Positions 9,109 to 17,641 of a stretch of DNA of 64,000 nt are shown here, piece after piece. A model generated the notes under the pieces. It did no database searches and was not told the origin of the DNA. It saw only the letters and a program-made list of their open reading frames with translations. Source of the DNA: Silvimonas soli (GTDB taxonomy: Bacteria; Pseudomonadota; Gammaproteobacteria; Burkholderiales; Chitinibacteraceae). The position numbers and the translations under genes are program-made. The DNA is taken from positions 2,356,001-2,420,000 of the forward strand of contig NZ_CP106736.1 in assembly GCF_030035605.1 (NCBI RefSeq). Direction: 5' to 3'. Within the stretch, counting starts at the first letter, position 1. Every line of letters begins with the position of its first letter.

Positions 9109-10295
9109 AGAACATCTTCTATCAGGCACTCAAACGCGTTCGCCCAACCATGGCTGCCTATGACCAGGCACTGCTGTGGGCGATCCTCGTCCTGCTCGCG
9201 TTTGGTCTGGTGATGGTGTATTCGGCGTCAATTGCACAAGCCGAGGTCGATAAAGACATCGGGTTCCGCGCCAATTACTACCTGATTCGTCATTCGATTT
9301 TCCTGGTGGTCGGGCTGATCGCAGGCTTTGTGGCGTTCAATATCTCTACCAAGACGTGGCAGCAGTATGCCCCGGCGCTGTTTATCGTTGGTGTGCTCAT
9401 GCTGGCCGTGGTGCTGGTGCCGGGCATTGGCCGCGAAGTAAACGGTAGCCGCCGCTGGTTGTCGCTGGTGGTTATCAACTTGCAGCCATCCGAGATCATG
9501 AAGTTTGTGGTGCCGTTGTATGCCGCTGATTACACCGTACGCAAAGCAGCCTTCATGCGCGGCGACCTGATCGAAAGTATCACCAAGGGCCTGCTACCGA
9601 TGATGGTGGTGATGCTGGTGGTCGGCGGCTTGCTGTTGCTGGAGCCGGACTTCGGTGCCTTCGCCGTGATTACCGCCATCGCCATGGGCCTGTTGTTCCT
9701 GGGCGGCTTTAACTGGCGGTTGTTTGCCGGTTTGATCGTCGCACTGGCGGTGGGCTTTGTCGGGCTGGTGGTTAGCTCGCCTTACCGGATGCAGCGTGTG
9801 CTGGGCTTTCTTGATCCGTGGAAAGACCCGTTCGGCAAGGGCTATCAATTGAGTCACTCGTTGATCGCCTTTGGCCGCGGCGAATGGACCGGCGTGGGCC
9901 TGGGCGCCAGCGTCGAGAAGCTCTCCTACCTGCCCGAAGCGCACACCGACTTCTTGATGGCGATCATTGCCGAGGAACTGGGTTTCCTCGGCGTAGCGTT
10001 CGTGGTCATGTTGTTCGCGTTTATCGTGCTGCGTTCTTTCCTGATTGGCGTGCAAGCCGCCAAGCTCGATCGCGCCTATCAAGCGCTGGTTTCGCAAGGC
10101 ATCGGTATCTGGTTTGGCGTGCAGTCGGTAATCAATATCGGCGTGAACATGGGCCTGATGCCAACCAAGGGCCTGACCTTGCCGCTGTTGAGCTTTGGTG
10201 GCTCCGGCATCGTGGCCAATCTGCTGGCCTTGGGTGTGCTGATGCGCATCGACTATGAAAACCGCCAGATGATTCGCGGGGTGCGCCATGAGTAA
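9105..10295 (+). CDS. ftsW: Septal peptidoglycan glycosyltransferase FtsW (SEDS family)
   Basis: 396-residue SEDS-family integral membrane protein that polymerises lipid II at the septum with FtsI. About ten hydrophobic helices are evident. The conserved features include the segment around PGIGREVNGSRRWLSL (about 105-120), HTDFLMAIIAEELGF (about 279-293) and the C-terminal LPLLSFGGSGIVANLLALG. GTG start at 9105 overlaps the murD stop. It overlaps murG by eight bases. Confidence 0.96.
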   Translation: MKNIFYQALKRVRPTMAAYDQALLWAILVLLAFGLVMVYSASIAQAEVDKDIGFRANYYLIRHSIFLVVGLIAGFVAFNISTKTWQQYAPALFIVGVLMLAVVLVPGIGREVNGSRRWLSLVVINLQPSEIMKFVVPLYAADYTVRKAAFMRGDLIESITKGLLPMMVVMLVVGGLLLLEPDFGAFAVITAIAMGLLFLGGFNWRLFAGLIVALAVGFVGLVVSSPYRMQRVLGFLDPWKDPFGKGYQLSHSLIAFGRGEWTGVGLGASVEKLSYLPEAHTDFLMAIIAEELGFLGVAFVVMLFAFIVLRSFLIGVQAAKLDRAYQALVSQGIGIWFGVQSVINIGVNMGLMPTKGLTLPLLSFGGSGIVANLLALGVLMRIDYENRQMIRGVRHE

Positions 10296-11361
10296 GCGCA
10301 CTTTGCTGGTGATGGCGGGCGGCACTGGCGGGCATATTTTCCCGGCACTGGCCGTGGCTGATGCCGTGCGGCAAAAAGGCTGGAGCGTGGTCTGGCTGGG
10401 CGCGAAAGGGGCGATGGAAACGCGCATCGTGCCGCTGCATGACATTCCGCTGGAAACCCTGCCCATTACCGGCGTACGCGGCAAAGGCCTGCTGAAAAAG
10501 CTGGCGCAGCCGTGGGTGCAACTGCGCGCGCTGGCCGGTGCAGTAAACGTGATCTTCCGTTACCGCCCGGACGTAGCCATTGGTTTTGGCGGCTTTACCG
10601 GCTTTCCTGGCGGCCTGGCCACGCGTCTGCTGTGGTTGCCGCTGGTGATTCACGAACAGAACTCCGTGGCTGGTCTGACCAATAAGGCGCTGTCGCATAT
10701 CGCCAACCGGGTGCTGTTTGCTTTCCCTGGCGCATTTGCGTCTGGCAAGAAACGCGCGTGCATCGGGAACCCGGTACGCGGTGCGATCCTGAATGTGCCA
10801 GTTCCGGCCGAGCGCTTTGCCGGTCGTACTGGTCCGCTGCGCTTGCTGGTGGTCGGCGGCAGCCTCGGTGCCAAGGCCTTCAATGACGAAGTGCCCAAGG
10901 CACTCGCGCAATTGCCACAAGAACAACGCCCGGTGGTGATTCATCAAGCAGGTGAAAAGAATATCGACGCCCTGCGGACCAACTACGCCCAGGCTGGTGT
11001 TGAGGCTGAATGCGTGGCGTTTATCGCCGATATGGCTGCGGCTTACGCCGACGCCGATCTGGTGCTGTGCCGCTCCGGCGCACTCACGGTGTCTGAGCTG
11101 GCCTGCGTTGGCGCGGCCAGCGTGCTGGTGCCGTATCCGCACGCGGTGGATGACCACCAGACTGGCAACGCTAGATATCTGAGCGACGCGGGTGCTGGCG
11201 TGTTGCTGCAACAAACCGAATTCAACGCAGCGCGTTTTGCCGCGCTGCTGCAACAAACCAATCGAGCGGCTTGCCTGACGATGGCCCAATCAGCCCGGCA
11301 ACTCGCCCGCCCCGAAGCCACACAAGACGTGGTGCGGGTGCTGGAGGAATTATCAGCATGA
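10288..11361 (+). CDS. murG: UDP-GlcNAc:lipid I N-acetylglucosaminyltransferase MurG
   Basis: 357-residue GT28 enzyme converting lipid I to lipid II at the inner face of the cytoplasmic membrane. The glycine-rich loop MAGGTGGHIFPALAVA (about 9-24), VGGSLGAKAFND near 188-199 and the donor-binding CRSGALTVSELACVGAASVL near 261-280 identify the family. Overlaps ftsW by eight bases, and its TGA overlaps the ATG of murC. Confidence 0.97.
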   Translation: MSKRTLLVMAGGTGGHIFPALAVADAVRQKGWSVVWLGAKGAMETRIVPLHDIPLETLPITGVRGKGLLKKLAQPWVQLRALAGAVNVIFRYRPDVAIGFGGFTGFPGGLATRLLWLPLVIHEQNSVAGLTNKALSHIANRVLFAFPGAFASGKKRACIGNPVRGAILNVPVPAERFAGRTGPLRLLVVGGSLGAKAFNDEVPKALAQLPQEQRPVVIHQAGEKNIDALRTNYAQAGVEAECVAFIADMAAAYADADLVLCRSGALTVSELACVGAASVLVPYPHAVDDHQTGNARYLSDAGAGVLLQQTEFNAARFAALLQQTNRAACLTMAQSARQLARPEATQDVVRVLEELSA

Positions 11362-12764
11362 AACATAAAGTTAAAAGCATTCACTTTGTCGGGATTGGCG
11401 GCGTTGGCATGAGCGGCATCGCCGAAGTATTGGTCAACCTGGGCTTTGAAGTCAGCGGTTCTGACTTGGGCAGCAATGCCACCACGCAACGCCTGATCGC
11501 CGCAGGCGCCAAGGTGTATCAGGGCCATTCGGCCGATTACGCCCGTGGTGTGGACGTGGTGGTGACTTCGACCGCCGTGACTGCCGATAACCCGGAAGTG
11601 CTGGCGGCACGCGAAGCCAAAACCCCGGTTATCCCGCGCGCCATGATGCTGGCCGAACTGATGCGGCTCAAGCAAGGCATCGCCATTGCCGGCACGCATG
11701 GCAAGACCACCACCACCAGCTTGACCGCGTGCGTGCTGCAAGCGGCTGATTTAGACCCAACCTTTGTGATTGGTGGAAAGCTGCATGCGGCTGGCACCAA
11801 CGCGCGCCTGGGCCACGGCGATTTTCTGGTGGCCGAGGCAGACGAATCAGACGCCTCGTTCCTGTATCTCAATCCGGTTATCTCGGTCGTGACCAACATC
11901 GACCAGGACCACATGGATACCTACGGCCACGACTTCAACAAACTCAAAGGTGCGTTTGTTGATTTCCTGCGCCACCTGCCGTTTTACGGTCGCGCCGTGC
12001 TGTGTGTGGATGATCCACACGTGCGCTCCATCCTGCCCGAAGTGACCAGCCCGGTTACCACCTACGGCTTTAGCGAAGACGCCACCTTGCGTGCCGAGAA
12101 CGTCGAAGCTGCAGGCGGCCAGATGAAGTTTGACGCGGTGTGGGAAAACGGCGAAACCCGCCGCATCCCAATCGTGCTGAACATGCCCGGCAAGCATAAC
12201 GTGCTCAACGCTTTGGCGGCGATTGGGATTGGCTTGGAAGTGGGCGCCAGCGAAGGCGCAATTCAGCGCGCTCTGGCCGAATTCACCGGTGTCGGTCGGC
12301 GCTTCCAGCAATACGGCGAAGTGGCCTTGAAACCCGCTGCAGATGGCAGCGGGCGTGGCAGTTTCACGCTAGTGGATGACTACGGTCATCACCCGGTAGA
12401 AATGGCGGCGACTCTGGCCGCAGCGCGCGGTGCTTTCCCGGGCCGTCGCCTGGTGCTGGCGTTCCAGCCACATCGCTACACGCGCACCCGCGACTGTTTT
12501 GAAGACTTTGTCAAAGTGCTGTCCACCGTCGATGGCTTGTTGCTGGCCGACGTGTACGCCGCTGGGGAGGCACCAATTGTCGCCGCGGACAGCCGCAGTC
12601 TGGCTCGTGCCATCCGTGTTGCGGGCAAGGTCGAGCCGGTGTTTGTGGAACAAATTGCAGATATGCCTGAGGCAGTATTCGCCGCAGTGCAAGACGGCGA
12701 CGTGGTTATCACCATGGGCGCCGGGTCGATTGGCGGTATCCCGGCCAAGCTCGCGGGGGCATGA
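11358..12764 (+). CDS. murC: UDP-MurNAc:L-alanine ligase MurC
   Basis: 468-residue Mur ligase starting the stem peptide. A longer open frame extends upstream, but the start at 11358 (MKHKVKSIHFVGIGGVGMSG) matches the family N terminus, follows GGAGG at 11343-11347 and overlaps the murG stop as ATGA. The P-loop is GTHGKTTTTS near 109-118, with VDDYGHHPVEMAATL near 340. It is followed not by murB but by a 183-bp gap before ddlB. Confidence 0.97.
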   Translation: MKHKVKSIHFVGIGGVGMSGIAEVLVNLGFEVSGSDLGSNATTQRLIAAGAKVYQGHSADYARGVDVVVTSTAVTADNPEVLAAREAKTPVIPRAMMLAELMRLKQGIAIAGTHGKTTTTSLTACVLQAADLDPTFVIGGKLHAAGTNARLGHGDFLVAEADESDASFLYLNPVISVVTNIDQDHMDTYGHDFNKLKGAFVDFLRHLPFYGRAVLCVDDPHVRSILPEVTSPVTTYGFSEDATLRAENVEAAGGQMKFDAVWENGETRRIPIVLNMPGKHNVLNALAAIGIGLEVGASEGAIQRALAEFTGVGRRFQQYGEVALKPAADGSGRGSFTLVDDYGHHPVEMAATLAAARGAFPGRRLVLAFQPHRYTRTRDCFEDFVKVLSTVDGLLLADVYAAGEAPIVAADSRSLARAIRVAGKVEPVFVEQIADMPEAVFAAVQDGDVVITMGAGSIGGIPAKLAGA

Positions 12765-12765
12765 G

Positions 12766-12951
12766 ATGAATCTTTGGGTGAGTACAGAGTTGCTTGCGGC
12801 GCCCGGCCAAGCCGAGCGCTTGCGTTGGAAGGTGTGCCAGCAACCGCTCGCTCTGATTGGTCCCGACTCCCCCCGCCCTCGCCGCCGCGAGGGAGCCTCA
12901 CTGCGTTCGAGGGCGGCATGGGAAATTTTTAACTGGAAGCATCAGCAATGA
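12766..12951 (+). CDS. Doubtful 61-residue reading frame between murC and ddlB
   Basis: An ATG one base after the murC stop opens a 61-codon frame beginning MNLWVSTELLAAPG and ending FNWKHQQ, overlapping the ddlB start by four bases. The junction geometry (coupled start and ATGA-type exit) resembles its neighbours. However, the C-terminal half is an Arg/Pro-rich stretch imposed by the GC-rich inverted repeats at 12873-12916, and I recognise no family. It could be a real small peptide, the relic of a lost gene such as murB (no similarity seen), or chance. Confidence 0.25.
   Translation: MNLWVSTELLAAPGQAERLRWKVCQQPLALIGPDSPRPRRREGASLRSRAAWEIFNWKHQQ
12873..12916 (+). other. Two mutually exclusive hairpins in the murC-ddlB gap
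   Basis: CCCTCG (12876-12881) can pair with CGAGGG at 12888-12893. Alternatively, nine bases (12873-12881) can pair perfectly with 12908-12916. The two stems share one arm, as in an attenuator or a translational switch. No T-run follows the distal stem. They lie about 35-75 bp before the ddlB start. Confidence 0.4.
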
Positions 12952-13865
12952 AGCAATACGGAAAAGTGGCGGTTTTGATGGGAGGCACCTCCAGCGAGCG
13001 TGAAGTCTCGTTGATGAGTGGCACCGGCGTGCTGGCGGCTTTGCAAAGCCGAGGGGTGGATGCGCACAAGTTTGATCCGGCTGAAAAACCGCTGCTGTCG
13101 ATCAAGGACGAAGGTTTTGATCGTGTGTTCGCTATTTTGCACGGTCCATACGGTGAAGACGGCACGGTCCAGGGCGCGTTGGAGGTATTGGGCGTGCCTT
13201 ACACCGGCTGCGGCGTACTGGCTTCGGCCATCGGCATGGACAAGCTGCGTACCAAGCTGATCTGGCAAGCGCTGGGTTTGCCGATTCCGGCGTTCGAGTT
13301 GGTCGATGCCAACTCCGACTTTGCCGCCATTGAGCAAAAACTCGGTCTGCCGCTGTTTGTAAAACCGGCCACCGAAGGCTCCAGCGTGGGTGTGGTGAAG
13401 GTGAAAACGGCGGGTGGCCTCAAGGCGGCTTATGAAGAGGCAGCCAAGTTCGACAAGCTGGTGCTGGCCGAAACGTTTGTCGGTGGCGGTGAATACACCA
13501 CGGCCGTGCTGGGCAATGCAGCACTGCCCGCCGTGAAGATTGAACCGGCCACCGAGTTCTACGACTACGAAGCCAAGTATTTCCGCGACGACACGGTTTA
13601 TCACTGTCCGTGTGGTTTGTCGGCAGAGAAAGAAGTGCAGATCGCCGCAGATGTGCTGAAAGCATTCTGGGCCATTGGCGGCAGCAGTTGGGGCCGCGTG
13701 GACTTTTTGATGGATGAAGCAGGCCAGCATTACTTGCTGGAAGTAAACACCGCACCAGGTATGACCAGTCACAGCCTGTTTCCGATGGCGGCGCGCCAGG
13801 CGGGCATGAGCTACGAGGATCTGGTGCTGCGGATTCTGGACACCACGCTGGACGGGCAGGAATAA
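12948..13865 (+). CDS. ddlB: D-alanine--D-alanine ligase
   Basis: 305-residue ATP-grasp ligase forming D-Ala-D-Ala for MurF. It begins MKQYGKVAVLMGGTSSEREV, with LHGPYGEDGTVQGALE near 65-80, PLFVKPATEGSSVGVVKV near 138-155 and LLEVNTAPGMTSHSLFP near 264-280, all standard D-Ala ligase landmarks. Six bases separate it from ftsQ, so it is part of the division operon, as is usual for ddlB. Confidence 0.96.
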   Translation: MKQYGKVAVLMGGTSSEREVSLMSGTGVLAALQSRGVDAHKFDPAEKPLLSIKDEGFDRVFAILHGPYGEDGTVQGALEVLGVPYTGCGVLASAIGMDKLRTKLIWQALGLPIPAFELVDANSDFAAIEQKLGLPLFVKPATEGSSVGVVKVKTAGGLKAAYEEAAKFDKLVLAETFVGGGEYTTAVLGNAALPAVKIEPATEFYDYEAKYFRDDTVYHCPCGLSAEKEVQIAADVLKAFWAIGGSSWGRVDFLMDEAGQHYLLEVNTAPGMTSHSLFPMAARQAGMSYEDLVLRILDTTLDGQE

Positions 13866-13871
13866 CACGGC

Positions 13872-14618
13872 ATGTGGGACAAGCCCCAACTTCTGATGTG
13901 GTTTGCCAATCTGCTCACGGCCATGGCCGTGCTGCTGCTGTTTTATTCCGTGCTGTTTCTGGCGGTGCATTCACCGCTGTTCCCGGTCAAGCGGATCGCG
14001 GTGGATGGCGATCTGGCGCACGTCACACGCGAGCAGTTGCAGTACGTGATCAAGAACGACCTCAAGGGGACGTTCTTTACGCTGGATCTGGACAAGACCC
14101 GGCAAGCCTTTGAAAAGTTGCCGTGGGTGCGCCAGGTGAGCGTGCGGCGGCGTTGGCCAGACCGGCTGGAAGTCACGATTGAAGAACATCACGCTATCGC
14201 GCGTTGGGGTTCGATTGCGTTGTTGAACAACTATGGCGAGCGCTTTGACGCCGCCTCGAACGATCAGCTGCCGATCCTGGAAGGTCCGGATGGCACAGAA
14301 AAGCTGATGGTGGATGGTTTGAGTGATTTGAAGACTGCGTTGGGCCCAATGGGCAAGCAACCCACGCATATCTGGTTGTCTGAACGCCGGGCATGGCGCT
14401 TTGAGCTGGATCGACAAGTGATTGTGGAAGCAGGTCGTAACGAGGTGCTGGACCGGGTCAAACGCTTTGCCACGGCCTATGGCGGCTCACTGGCCAAGCT
14501 CTCTGGCGATGCCCAGCAGTTTTCGTATGTGGATTTGCGTTACCCGAATGGTTTTGCCGTGAGATTGCCGGGCTTCAAACCCGCAGTTCCGGCCAAGGGC
14601 GCCAAAGCGCCAGCGTGA
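13872..14618 (+). CDS. ftsQ: Cell division protein FtsQ
   Basis: 248-residue bitopic divisome protein. It has a short cytoplasmic N terminus and one transmembrane helix (about 12-33). A periplasmic POTRA domain follows (VKRIAVDGDLAHVTREQLQY onward, about 39-110), then a beta domain that recruits FtsB and FtsL. The WVRQVSVRRRWPDRLEVTIE-type segment at about 84-103 is typical. It lies between ddlB and ftsA. An 85-bp gap to ftsA is one of the few in the cluster. Confidence 0.94.
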   Translation: MWDKPQLLMWFANLLTAMAVLLLFYSVLFLAVHSPLFPVKRIAVDGDLAHVTREQLQYVIKNDLKGTFFTLDLDKTRQAFEKLPWVRQVSVRRRWPDRLEVTIEEHHAIARWGSIALLNNYGERFDAASNDQLPILEGPDGTEKLMVDGLSDLKTALGPMGKQPTHIWLSERRAWRFELDRQVIVEAGRNEVLDRVKRFATAYGGSLAKLSGDAQQFSYVDLRYPNGFAVRLPGFKPAVPAKGAKAPA

Positions 14619-14703
14619 TACAGGCCCGGCTTTGATCAGCGTTTAGCGCGGATCGCCGGACAATTTTTCAAGTGATTCATCAGGAAAGATAAAGAGGTTG
14701 TCA

Positions 14704-15936
14704 GTGACCAGGGATACCAAAAACCTCATCGTGGGGCTCGATATCGGCACCAGCAAGGTGGTGGCGGTGGTGGCCGAAGTGCAGGAAGACGGCTCGTTGA
14801 ACGTCGTCGGCCTGGGCTCGGCTGCGTCCCGGGGCCTGAAGCGCGGCGTAGTGGTGGACATCGAGAAAACGGTGAACGCCATCCAGTCGGCTTTGGGTGA
14901 AGCGGAATTGATGGCGGATTGCAAAATCCGCGAAGTGTTCACCGGGATTGCCGGTAGCCACATCAAGGGCCTCAATTCGCACGGCATGGTGGCGATTAAG
15001 GATAAGGAAGTCACGCAGGCCGATATGGACCGCGTGATCGAAACCGCCAGTGCGGTGAATATCCCGACCGATCACCAGGTGCTGCATATCCTGGCGCAGG
15101 AATACATCATCGACGGCCAGGAAGACGTCAAAGAACCGCTGGGCATGAGTGGCGTACGCCTGGAAGTGCGCGTGCACATCGTCACCGGCGCGGTCTCTGC
15201 CGTGCAGAACATCACCAAGTGTGTGCGTCGTTGCGGGCTGGAGATCGCCGAAGTGGTGTTGCAGCCACTGGCCTCGGCCTATGCCGTGTTGACGGAAGAC
15301 GAGAAAGATCTGGGTGTGTGCCTGGTCGATATCGGCGGCGGCACGACGGATATCTCGGTGTTCATTAATGGCGCGATCCGCCACACCGCGGTGATTCCGA
15401 TTGCCGGTGACCAGATCACCAACGACATCGCCATGGCGCTGCGTACGCCAACCGGTGAAGCCGAAACCATCAAGCTGCAATACGGCGTGGCGCTGCGTCA
15501 CATGACCGATCCGCAACAGATGATCGAAGTGCCGGGCGTGGGCGAGCGTGGCTTGCGCCAGATGAGCCGTCACACCCTGGCCGAAGTGGTCGAGCCGCGA
15601 GTGGAAGAGTTGTACAGCCTGGTGCAGACAGAACTGCGCCGGGCCGGATTTGAAGACCGGTTATCCAGCGGCATCGTGATTACCGGCGGGGCATCGTTGA
15701 TGCCCGGCATGGTGGAACTGGGTGAGGAAATCTTCCACATGCCAGTGCGTCTGGGGCATCCGAAGTACGTCGGCGGGCTGGCCGAAGTAGTGAAGAACCC
15801 GCGCTTCTCCACCGCTGTGGGTTTGTTGTTGATCGCCAAAGAGCAATACATGCGCAATCCCGTTGGCCGGGCCAAGGATGGCTCGTTCGGCGACATGCTG
15901 GGCCGCATGAAATCGTGGTTCCAGAACAACTTCTAA
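14704..15936 (+). CDS. ftsA: Cell division protein FtsA
   Basis: 410-residue actin-like ATPase that tethers FtsZ to the membrane. GLDIGTSKVVAVVAE (phosphate 1) and LVDIGGGTTDISVF (phosphate 2) are clear, and the C-terminal amphipathic targeting helix (MLGRMKSWFQNNF) is intact. The frame is open from a TTG at 14698. I prefer the GTG at 14704 because AAAGAGG at 14691-14697 then lies six bases upstream, whereas it would abut the TTG. Followed by a 143-bp gap before ftsZ. Confidence 0.96.
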   Translation: MTRDTKNLIVGLDIGTSKVVAVVAEVQEDGSLNVVGLGSAASRGLKRGVVVDIEKTVNAIQSALGEAELMADCKIREVFTGIAGSHIKGLNSHGMVAIKDKEVTQADMDRVIETASAVNIPTDHQVLHILAQEYIIDGQEDVKEPLGMSGVRLEVRVHIVTGAVSAVQNITKCVRRCGLEIAEVVLQPLASAYAVLTEDEKDLGVCLVDIGGGTTDISVFINGAIRHTAVIPIAGDQITNDIAMALRTPTGEAETIKLQYGVALRHMTDPQQMIEVPGVGERGLRQMSRHTLAEVVEPRVEELYSLVQTELRRAGFEDRLSSGIVITGGASLMPGMVELGEEIFHMPVRLGHPKYVGGLAEVVKNPRFSTAVGLLLIAKEQYMRNPVGRAKDGSFGDMLGRMKSWFQNNF

Positions 15937-16079
15937 CAGTCTGGATGCATCAGTTACCAGTTTCAGCAGTACCGGTTCAGGCAGTAACAAAAGCAAGAAT
16001 TCAGTCGTAGTCGGTTTTGAAAACGGGCGTTTTTTTATTTTTCGGGTCAGCAGTAGTTTTAGGGTCAGAGGAGAAACAC

Positions 16080-17267
16080 ATGGCACTTACTTTTGAAGTT
16101 CAGGAAGTAGCGCACCTTGTGAACATCAAGGTGATTGGTGTTGGTGGCGCGGGTTGCAACGCGATCAACAACATGATCGACAACATGATGCAAGGCGTGC
16201 AGTTCATCGCCGCCAATACGGACGCACAGGTTCTGAAACTGTCGCGCGCCGATAACGTGGTTCAGCTGGGCGCTGACCTCACTCGTGGTTTCGGTGCAGG
16301 TTGCAACCCGGAAATCGGTCGTCAGGCAGCAGAAGAAGACCGTGACCACATCGCCGAACTGATCGAAGGTTCGGACTTGTTGTTCATCACCGCAGGCATG
16401 GGTGGCGGCACAGGTACTGGCGCCGCGCCGGTCATCGCGCAAGTGGCACGTGAGAAGGGCATTCTCACGGTTGGCGTGGTGACCAAGCCAGGCATCGACG
16501 AAGGCGGTCGCCAGAAAGTGGCGCAAGTGGGTATCGACGAACTGGCGAAGTATGTTGATTCGCTGATCGTGGTGTCCAACCAGAAGCTGGAAGAAGTGCT
16601 GGGTGAAGATGTCACCATCGACGAAGCCTTCCGTGCTGCAGACGATGTCCTGCGCAGCGCTGTGGGTTCCATCGTTGAGATCATCAACTACCCGGGCCTG
16701 ATCAACGTCGACTTTGCCGACGTGAAGACCGTCATGCGCGAAATGGGCATGGCCATGATGGGTTCGGCCGTGGCTGTGGGTGCAGACCGTGCTGTAGTAG
16801 CAACCGAAGAAGCCATCCGTTGCCCGCTGCTGGACAACATCAGCTTCAAGGGTGCTCGCGGCGTGCTGGTGAACTTCAGTGCCAGCCGTACCACGCTCAA
16901 GAAGGGCGAAATTCGCCAGTCGCTGGAAATCATCAACGCCCACGTGGCCGAAGATGCTCAGGTCAAGCACGGCGTGGTGTATGACGAATCGCTAGGTGAC
17001 CAGATCCGCATCACCCTGATCGCTACCGGTCTGGGTGCCAAGGAAACCAGCAAGCCGCAACTGTCGGTCGTACAAGGTCAGGGCCAGCAAGCCCGTACCG
17101 GTACTGACAACATGGGCTTTAACGCAGAAGATTACGACACTCCGGCAATCTGGCGTACCCGTCGTGGCGGTGGTGCCGGTGAAGCTGCGGCGGCACCTGC
17201 GGCACGTCCGGCGTTGAACAATATCGACATGGATATTCCGGCGTTCTTGCGCCGCCAGGCCGATTAA
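16080..17267 (+). CDS. ftsZ: Cell division protein FtsZ
   Basis: 395-residue tubulin-like GTPase forming the Z ring. The GTP-binding loop GMGGGTGTGAAPV lies near residues 104-116, and the synergy-loop region NVDFADVKTVM near 205-215. A variable linker with an Ala-rich stretch follows, and the conserved C-terminal peptide DIPAFLRRQAD that binds FtsA is intact. The frame is open further upstream, but the ATG at 16080 has AGAGGAGA six bases before it and gives the usual N terminus. Last gene of the division operon. Confidence 0.97.
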   Translation: MALTFEVQEVAHLVNIKVIGVGGAGCNAINNMIDNMMQGVQFIAANTDAQVLKLSRADNVVQLGADLTRGFGAGCNPEIGRQAAEEDRDHIAELIEGSDLLFITAGMGGGTGTGAAPVIAQVAREKGILTVGVVTKPGIDEGGRQKVAQVGIDELAKYVDSLIVVSNQKLEEVLGEDVTIDEAFRAADDVLRSAVGSIVEIINYPGLINVDFADVKTVMREMGMAMMGSAVAVGADRAVVATEEAIRCPLLDNISFKGARGVLVNFSASRTTLKKGEIRQSLEIINAHVAEDAQVKHGVVYDESLGDQIRITLIATGLGAKETSKPQLSVVQGQGQQARTGTDNMGFNAEDYDTPAIWRTRRGGGAGEAAAAPAARPALNNIDMDIPAFLRRQAD

Positions 17268-17435
17268 GAGTCGCAAAAAAAGCTGTATGCAGTGTTGCGC
17301 TTGCTTGCCGTACCAAGTTGTACTGTCTGCACGGCGCGCGCCTCGCCTACAGCATTTTGTAGCGACTCTACACAACGCCAACTGCGCCTCTGACCCGATC
17401 GCGTAGCGTGCGGCACGCCCAACGGTGTGCCGCAC
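17267..17435 (+). other. Structured non-coding region after ftsZ
   Basis: The 374-bp ftsZ-lpxC gap starts with a nested inverted repeat. AGAGTCGC (17267-17274) pairs with GCGACTCT (17362-17369), and inside it GCTGTA (17282-17287) pairs with TACAGC (17348-17353). A separate perfect 9-bp stem (17408-17416 with 17427-17435, 10-nt loop) follows. Neither has the T-run of an intrinsic terminator. It could be a processed 3' UTR, a small RNA or a Rho-dependent terminator region. No coding frame is convincing here. Confidence 0.45.
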
Positions 17436-17592
17436 CGCGCCCCTGTCTCTGGTGATTCATTTCAACTGGATGGGTGCGCACGACCGTCTTTTGCCCACAA
17501 GGCGGCTGACTGTAGCGCATACGGACGCAGTAAGTAGATTGATTCCGGCTATCCCTTTTATTGTGACGATCAATCCAGCCCATGACCCGGGG

Positions 17593-17602
17593 CTGCTAAA
17601 AT
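17593..17602 (+). promoter_or_regulatory. Possible extended -10 promoter element of lpxC
   Basis: TGCTAAAAT at 17594-17602 contains an extended -10 (TG-N-TAAAAT) 39 bp before the lpxC start. No good -35 lies 16-18 bp upstream, which extended -10 promoters tolerate. It would give lpxC its own transcription independent of ftsZ. Confidence 0.35.
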
Positions 17603-17641
17603 GTCTCAGTAGATTGAATAGCCAGGCGGAGTAATCGATAC

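Noticed and set aside
14698..14703. TTG start for ftsA
   Set aside because: The SD would touch the start codon; the GTG six bases later has proper spacing.
16000..16060. Possible terminator between ftsA and ftsZ (GGTTTTGAAAAC followed by a T-run)
   Set aside because: The only stem is a short AT pairing with mismatched GC ends, too weak to call; ftsZ expression from upstream is expected.
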